Below, piece by piece: positions 60,566-64,000 of a stretch of DNA of 64,000 nt. A program made the position numbers and the translations under genes. The notes beneath the pieces were generated by a model, which worked only from the letters and a program-made list of their open reading frames with translations, was not told the DNA's origin and did not search any database. Position 1 is the stretch's first letter. The number at the start of each line of letters is the position of its first letter. This DNA comes from Caballeronia temeraria (GTDB taxonomy: Bacteria > Pseudomonadota > Gammaproteobacteria > Burkholderiales > Burkholderiaceae), in contig NZ_FCOI02000010.1 in assembly GCF_001544795.2 (NCBI RefSeq), positions 62,001-126,000 of the forward strand, given 5' to 3'.

Positions 60566-61408
60566 GTGAATTTCGACGACTATTGCCAGCAAAAGGCCGC
60601 ACCCGAAGGGTCCGGCACGTACTACGCGCTGCGCCGCGCGCCAGCGGCGAAGCAGCCGCTTCTGACTGCGCTCTACGCGCTTTATCGCGAGCTGGAAGAG
60701 ACCGTCAGGGAGACCAGCGATCCGACCATCGGCCGTACCAAGCACGCGTGGTGGCAGAGCGAGCTCGGCCGGCTCGATGGCGGTGAGCCCACGCATCCCG
60801 TCACGAAGGCATTGCAGGCCCACGCGGGCGATGCCGCGCACCCCGTTCTGGACGATGCCGGCCGTGCGTCGCTTGCCGCCGTGGTCGACGGCTTCGGCAT
60901 GGACCTCGATCAGGCGCGTTATCTCGACTGGCCCGGCTTGCGGCGCTATCTCGATCAGACCGGCGGCGCATTCGCGACGGCAGTGGCTCGCGCGAGCGCG
61001 CGTGATCCGCAGCAAGCCGCGGTGTGGGCCGCGCCGCTCGGATCGGCGTTGTTGCTCGCGGAGCGCGTACACGATGTCGGCGACGATGCGCGTAATGGCC
61101 GCATCTATCTTCCCATCGACGAGTTGCAGCGCTTCAACGTGACGGCTGCGGACATCATCAATCGCAAGTACGGCGATGCGTTCACGGACCTCATGCGCTT
61201 CCAGACCGGACGGGCCCGGCAAGCGCTCGGCGATGCACTGGCCGCCATTCCCGCGCCGGAACGCGCGGCGCAGCGCGTGCTGCGCGCGCAGGCTGCGCTG
61301 TCGCTCGCGCTCTTCGATGAGATCGAGCGGGAGAACTTTCAGGTGCTGCATCAACGCATCGCGTTGACGCCGATCCGCAAGCTGTGGATCACATGGAAGA
61401 CGCGTTAG
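60566..61408 (+). CDS. Squalene/phytoene-synthase-like protein (NDUFAF6-like group possible)
   Basis: 280-aa member of the trans-isoprenyl diphosphate synthase head-to-head family. The second metal motif region is recognisable (LLAERVHDVGDDARNGRIYL), but where active enzymes have the first DxxxD (as in FCRxxDDxxD) this protein reads ALYRELEETVRETSD, with Glu and Arg in place of the Asp pair. That suggests it may not be a conventional synthase; a related group, NDUFAF6, assists respiratory complex I assembly. Start is GTG. No hopanoid or carotenoid genes are adjacent. It overlaps the converging DUF1501 stop by four bases. Confidence 0.8.
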   Translation: MNFDDYCQQKAAPEGSGTYYALRRAPAAKQPLLTALYALYRELEETVRETSDPTIGRTKHAWWQSELGRLDGGEPTHPVTKALQAHAGDAAHPVLDDAGRASLAAVVDGFGMDLDQARYLDWPGLRRYLDQTGGAFATAVARASARDPQQAAVWAAPLGSALLLAERVHDVGDDARNGRIYLPIDELQRFNVTAADIINRKYGDAFTDLMRFQTGRARQALGDALAAIPAPERAAQRVLRAQAALSLALFDEIERENFQVLHQRIALTPIRKLWITWKTR

Positions 61409-62253
61409 ACGCGAATAATCGGTAGCGGCTCGAAAATGCAATCGTTTTGCCCGCATGCGTCGAGTACCGTCGCATAGAGCCTTCTGAAATCGACGTCCAC
61501 GGACAAACCACCGTCTGCATCGAGTCGATCGAGTCGCGGCGGCGTGCCGTAGAGTCCGCCGCGCACGCATCCGCCCATCACGAAATGCGCCGCGGCCGCG
61601 CCGTGCTCCGTGCCGCCAGCCGCGTTCTCTCGCGCGGCGCGTCCGAACTCCGAACGCGTCATCACAAGCGTGCGACGCCATGCACCGGATGCGATCAGCG
61701 AAGCGCGCAAGGATGCAAGACACTCGCCCAGTTCAGCAAGCAGCGCAGCATGCCGATGCAACTGATGTTCGTGCGTATCGAAGCCATGCAAGGTGATGTG
61801 CGTCACCTTTATGCCGCGCGCATGCACACCATTCACATGATCGAGCCAGCCATCGGTGCGATATTCATCGGCATGCGACGCGGTGTCCCATATCTGGCGC
61901 GAACGGTAATGCGAGCGATTGGGCGCGTCGTATCCGATGCCCTGCACGATCGCCAGATCCTTCGCGCGCCACGCGCTCATCAACGGTCGCAGCGACGGAT
62001 GCAGTCCTGTGTGCTCATCGAGCATCAACGCGTGGTCGTTCGGTATCGCGAGCGTGGGCCGCAACGCGCGATAGCGTGGATCGGCGATCGGGATGACCGT
62101 GTTGAGCGCATCGTTGCCGCCGTCGAGATCGACGAGCACGAGCGAGTCAACGGCAGGAGAAGTATTGAAATGTGCGATAGCGCACGCATCGATCATGTTG
62201 CCCGCGCATCCCGCGAACGCGCCGGCAATCGAGAGGAACTGACGTCGGTTCAT
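61405..62253 (-). CDS. DUF1501 family protein, short form, with Tat-like signal
   Basis: 282-aa DUF1501 member, predicted alkaline-phosphatase-like fold. N-terminus MNRRQFLSIAGAFAGCAG is a twin-arginine-type export signal. Family blocks: LVLVDLDGGNDALNTVIPIA, TGLHPSLRPLM, VQGIGYDAPNRSHYRSRQIW, HGFDTHEHQLHRHAALLAEL and MTRSEFGRAARENAAGGTEH followed by GAAAAHFVMGG. The family is usually near 400 aa and paired with a DUF1800 gene; here it is about 100 aa shorter (mostly central loss) and no DUF1800 gene is near. Catalytic function unproven. Confidence 0.85.
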   Translation of the reverse strand: MNRRQFLSIAGAFAGCAGNMIDACAIAHFNTSPAVDSLVLVDLDGGNDALNTVIPIADPRYRALRPTLAIPNDHALMLDEHTGLHPSLRPLMSAWRAKDLAIVQGIGYDAPNRSHYRSRQIWDTASHADEYRTDGWLDHVNGVHARGIKVTHITLHGFDTHEHQLHRHAALLAELGECLASLRASLIASGAWRRTLVMTRSEFGRAARENAAGGTEHGAAAAHFVMGGCVRGGLYGTPPRLDRLDADGGLSVDVDFRRLYATVLDACGQNDCIFEPLPIIRV

Positions 62254-62270
62254 CGTGCAAACAGGCAGCT

Positions 62271-62642
62271 TCAGCGCTTGTAGAGATCGCGCACCGCTTC
62301 TTCGATGTGCTGGCGCAAGAGACGCCGCTCGTCGGCGGTCATCACGGTATGGCGCGGCGGACGCGCGGGCGGCGTCTGATCGACCTGCTGGATGGATTGC
62401 ATGGCCGGCGCTTTGGGATCGCGGTCGCGACTCGATGGTGTCGCGCCCTTGCTCACGCGCTGCTGCGCGCGAATCATGCGGCCGTCGAAACGATTCGGGG
62501 AACTCGTGAAGCCGCGATCGAAGCCTGTCGATTGCGCATAGGCGTGAGGCGTGCTCAGTACTGCGTAAAGCGCACTGGCAAGTAGTGTCTTCCTAAAAAT
62601 GCGCTGTGTGCGCACGGGTCCGCGCTGCCGCGCTCCCTTCAT
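62271..62642 (-). CDS. Small secreted basic protein, 123 aa, unknown
   Basis: 123-aa protein beginning MKGARQRGPVRTQRIFRKTL with a signal peptide (LLASALYAVLSTPHAYA-Q). The mature part is basic and Pro/Arg/Gln-rich (FDGRMIRAQQRVSKGATPSS, PPARPPRHTVMTADERRLLR) and ends in a charged helix QHIEEAVRDLYKR. No family recognised. AAGGGA before the ATG supports the start. It lies 17 bases upstream of the DUF1501 gene on the same strand, so the two probably form one unit. Confidence 0.72.
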   Translation of the reverse strand: MKGARQRGPVRTQRIFRKTLLASALYAVLSTPHAYAQSTGFDRGFTSSPNRFDGRMIRAQQRVSKGATPSSRDRDPKAPAMQSIQQVDQTPPARPPRHTVMTADERRLLRQHIEEAVRDLYKR

Positions 62643-62817
62643 GTTGTTCCCTTCGTTGCTCGACAACCGGACAGCCTCAGTCTTTTCATTCACGTCTTGC
62701 CGTGGCTTGGTCGGGCCACAAGACGCGCTTGGTCTAATGGAGTATCTACCGAATGGCGGGCTTAGGTAAAGCAGTGTACGCACCAAACCCTTAGGCCGTG
62801 CCACAGCCCCCGTAAAT

Positions 62818-62871
62818 TTTGTAACGAACTGTTACACTCCGTTTTGTTACAAACTCGGTGTTTGAACAAAC
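62818..62871 (+). promoter_or_regulatory. Repeated TGTTACA elements and palindrome upstream of ompR
   Basis: TTTGTAAC (62818-62825) is followed by GTTAC at 62831 and GTTACAAA at 62846-62853; the heptamer TGTTACA occurs twice 15 bases apart and once inverted. A perfect GTTTGAACAAAC lies at 62860-62871. Clustered copies so close to the start (17-70 bases) look like operator sites, possibly for OmpR itself. Inference only. Confidence 0.5.
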
Positions 62872-62887
62872 GCGCTAAGATGCCGCC

Positions 62888-63613
62888 ATGGAAACCAAGA
62901 ACCCTTCAAAAATTCTCGTCGTCGACGACGATCCGCGCCTGCGCGACCTGCTGCGGCGCTATCTCGGTGAACAGGGCTTCAACGTGTACGTCGCAGAGAA
63001 CGCGCCGTCGATGAACAAGCTCTGGGTGCGCGAGCGTTTCGATCTGCTCGTCCTCGATCTGATGCTGCCCGGCGAAGACGGTCTTTCCATCTGCCGGCGT
63101 CTGCGCGGCAGCAACGATCGCACGCCTATCATCATGCTCACCGCGAAGGGTGAAGACGTCGATCGCATCGTCGGCCTCGAAATGGGCGCGGACGACTATC
63201 TGCCGAAGCCTTTCAATCCGCGCGAACTCGTCGCGCGCATTCACGCGGTGTTGCGTCGTCAGACGCCGTCCGAATTGCCGGGCGCGCCGTCCGAAACCAC
63301 CGAAGTGTTCGAGTTCGGCGAATTCGCGCTGAACCTCGCGACGCGCACGCTCACAAAGAACGGCCAGGAAATTCCGCTGACCACCGGCGAGTTTTCGGTG
63401 CTGAAGGTCTTCGCGCGTCATCCGCGTCAGCCGCTCTCGCGCGAAAAGCTCATGGAGCTTGCGCGCGGCCGTGAATACGAAGTGTTCGACCGCAGCCTCG
63501 ACGTCCAGATCTCGCGTCTGCGCAAGCTGATCGAGCCCGATCCCAGCAGTCCGCGTTTCATCCAGACCGTGTGGGGCCTCGGCTACGTGTTCATTCCCGA
63601 CGGCGCGGCCTGA
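62888..63613 (+). CDS. ompR: Osmolarity response regulator OmpR
   Basis: 241-aa two-component response regulator. Receiver domain (1-120): acidic pocket ILVVDDDPRLRDLLRRYL, phospho-acceptor Asp in LLVLDLMLPGEDGLSICRRL, Thr/Lys switch in IMLTAKGEDVDRI and YLPKPFNPRELVARIHAVLR. The C-terminal winged-helix domain (FALNLATRTLTKNGQEIPLT, REYEVFDRSLDVQISRLRKL, FIQTVWGLGYVFIP) is of OmpR/PhoB type. Strong similarity throughout to E. coli OmpR (239 aa). The histidine kinase gene follows after 62 bases on the same strand. Confidence 0.95.
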   Translation: METKNPSKILVVDDDPRLRDLLRRYLGEQGFNVYVAENAPSMNKLWVRERFDLLVLDLMLPGEDGLSICRRLRGSNDRTPIIMLTAKGEDVDRIVGLEMGADDYLPKPFNPRELVARIHAVLRRQTPSELPGAPSETTEVFEFGEFALNLATRTLTKNGQEIPLTTGEFSVLKVFARHPRQPLSREKLMELARGREYEVFDRSLDVQISRLRKLIEPDPSSPRFIQTVWGLGYVFIPDGAA

Positions 63614-63675
63614 TCGGTCTTCGAGCGAGTTTCGTCACGCTTTCTCCCCTTCACCGAGCTGAACCCGACAGACTC

Positions 63676-64000
63676 ATGCGCATCGACAGGCGGCTACTGG
63701 CGCTCGCGTTCGGCGGCCTGTTCTGGCGAACCTTCGCGCTGATCGCGCTGCTCATCGCAGTCAGTCTGACGGCGTGGTTCCAGAGCTTTCGCGTGATCGA
63801 GCGCGAGCCGCGCGCGCAACGCGTGGCGCTTCAGCTCGTCGCCGTGGTCAAGCTCACGCGCACCGCCCTGCTTTATTCCGACCCCGATCTGCGCCGCGCG
63901 CTGCTCCAGGATCTGGAAAGCAACGAGGGCGTGCGCGTGTATCCGCGCGAGACCACCGACAAATACAAGCTGCAGCCCGATGAGTCGCTCAACCGGCTGA
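63676..64000 (+). CDS. envZ: Osmosensor histidine kinase EnvZ, N-terminal part (runs off window edge)
   Basis: First 108 codons of a membrane sensor kinase, cut by the window end. It begins MRIDRRLLALAFGGLFWRTF with an N-terminal helix (ALIALLIAVSLTAWF) followed by a periplasmic sensory loop (FRVIEREPRAQRVALQLVAV). The pair order ompR-envZ and the SFRVIER start are typical of EnvZ. The HAMP, His-kinase and ATPase domains lie beyond the edge. Confidence 0.88.
   Translation, partial: MRIDRRLLALAFGGLFWRTFALIALLIAVSLTAWFQSFRVIEREPRAQRVALQLVAVVKLTRTALLYSDPDLRRALLQDLESNEGVRVYPRETTDKYKLQPDESLNRL

Overview
The window is a 64 kb, GC-rich stretch of bacterial chromosome. Gene content and order (ygfZ/mltG-tmk-holB-tatD, tig-clpP-clpX-lon-hupB, purL, pgi, ompR-envZ, a beta-oxidation block, selO-msrB, yciB-bolA-ppiC) and protein sequence style point to a betaproteobacterium of the family Burkholderiaceae, most likely Paraburkholderia/Caballeronia. 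The genus is inference. Coding density is high and codon use looks uniform. I saw no insertion sequence, integrase, phage gene or CRISPR array, so this reads as core chromosome.

Layout. 1-5423 (minus): ribose transport and use operon, transcribed rbsB-rbsA-rbsC-rbsR-rbsK, with rbsK running off the left edge. 5.7-8.2 kb: small envelope proteins (a conserved 93-aa protein, a two-repeat PsiF protein, a two-helix membrane protein, a SYLF lipoprotein). 8.3-12.3 kb (minus): a glycosyltransferase, trehalose-6-phosphate synthase OtsA and an MscS-type channel, an osmotic-stress group. 12.4-17.2 kb (minus): a Rap1a/Tai-like secreted protein, an exported ankyrin protein, then tatD, holB, tmk and mltG. 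17.3-19.2 kb (plus): ygfZ and a TANGO2/NRDE protein. 19.2-28.7 kb (minus): a lipid/acyl-CoA catabolic block (alpha/beta hydrolase, SDR, MDR reductase, thioesterase, Dabb protein, thiolase, nicotinamidase, FadB-type protein, acyl-CoA ligase), several genes overlapping by a few bases. 28.8-32.7 kb (plus): selO, msrB, yciB, bolA and a parvulin foldase. 32.7-39.5 kb (minus): a GH20 hexosaminidase lipoprotein and purL. 39.9-44.7 kb (plus): a DadA-like oxidoreductase, nnrDE and pgi. 44.7-46.6 kb: a YbbA-type ABC ATPase divergent from tesA, then a small lipoprotein. 46.7-55.8 kb (minus): proteostasis block tig-clpP-clpX-lon-hupB, tRNA-Val, tRNA-Asp, ppiD. 56.4-59.6 kb: glycerate kinase, then a PepSY membrane protein and a DUF2946 protein, both with His/Met/Cys clusters. 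59.8-62.6 kb: tRNA-Leu, a hypothetical gene, a squalene/phytoene-synthase-like protein, a DUF1501 protein and a small secreted protein. 62.9-64 kb: ompR and the start of envZ.

I found no clear multi-gene novel defence or mobile system. The leads I consider most worth a second look are the exported ankyrin plus Rap1a-like pair (12.4-13.7 kb), the PepSY/DUF2946 metal-ligand pair (57.5-59.6 kb), nicotinamidase translationally embedded in a beta-oxidation operon, a synthase-fold protein with an altered first aspartate motif, an ABC ATPase without permease whose start codon overlaps that of tesA, and repeat elements in front of purL and ompR. All functional calls come from reading motifs in translated sequence; no database search was run.
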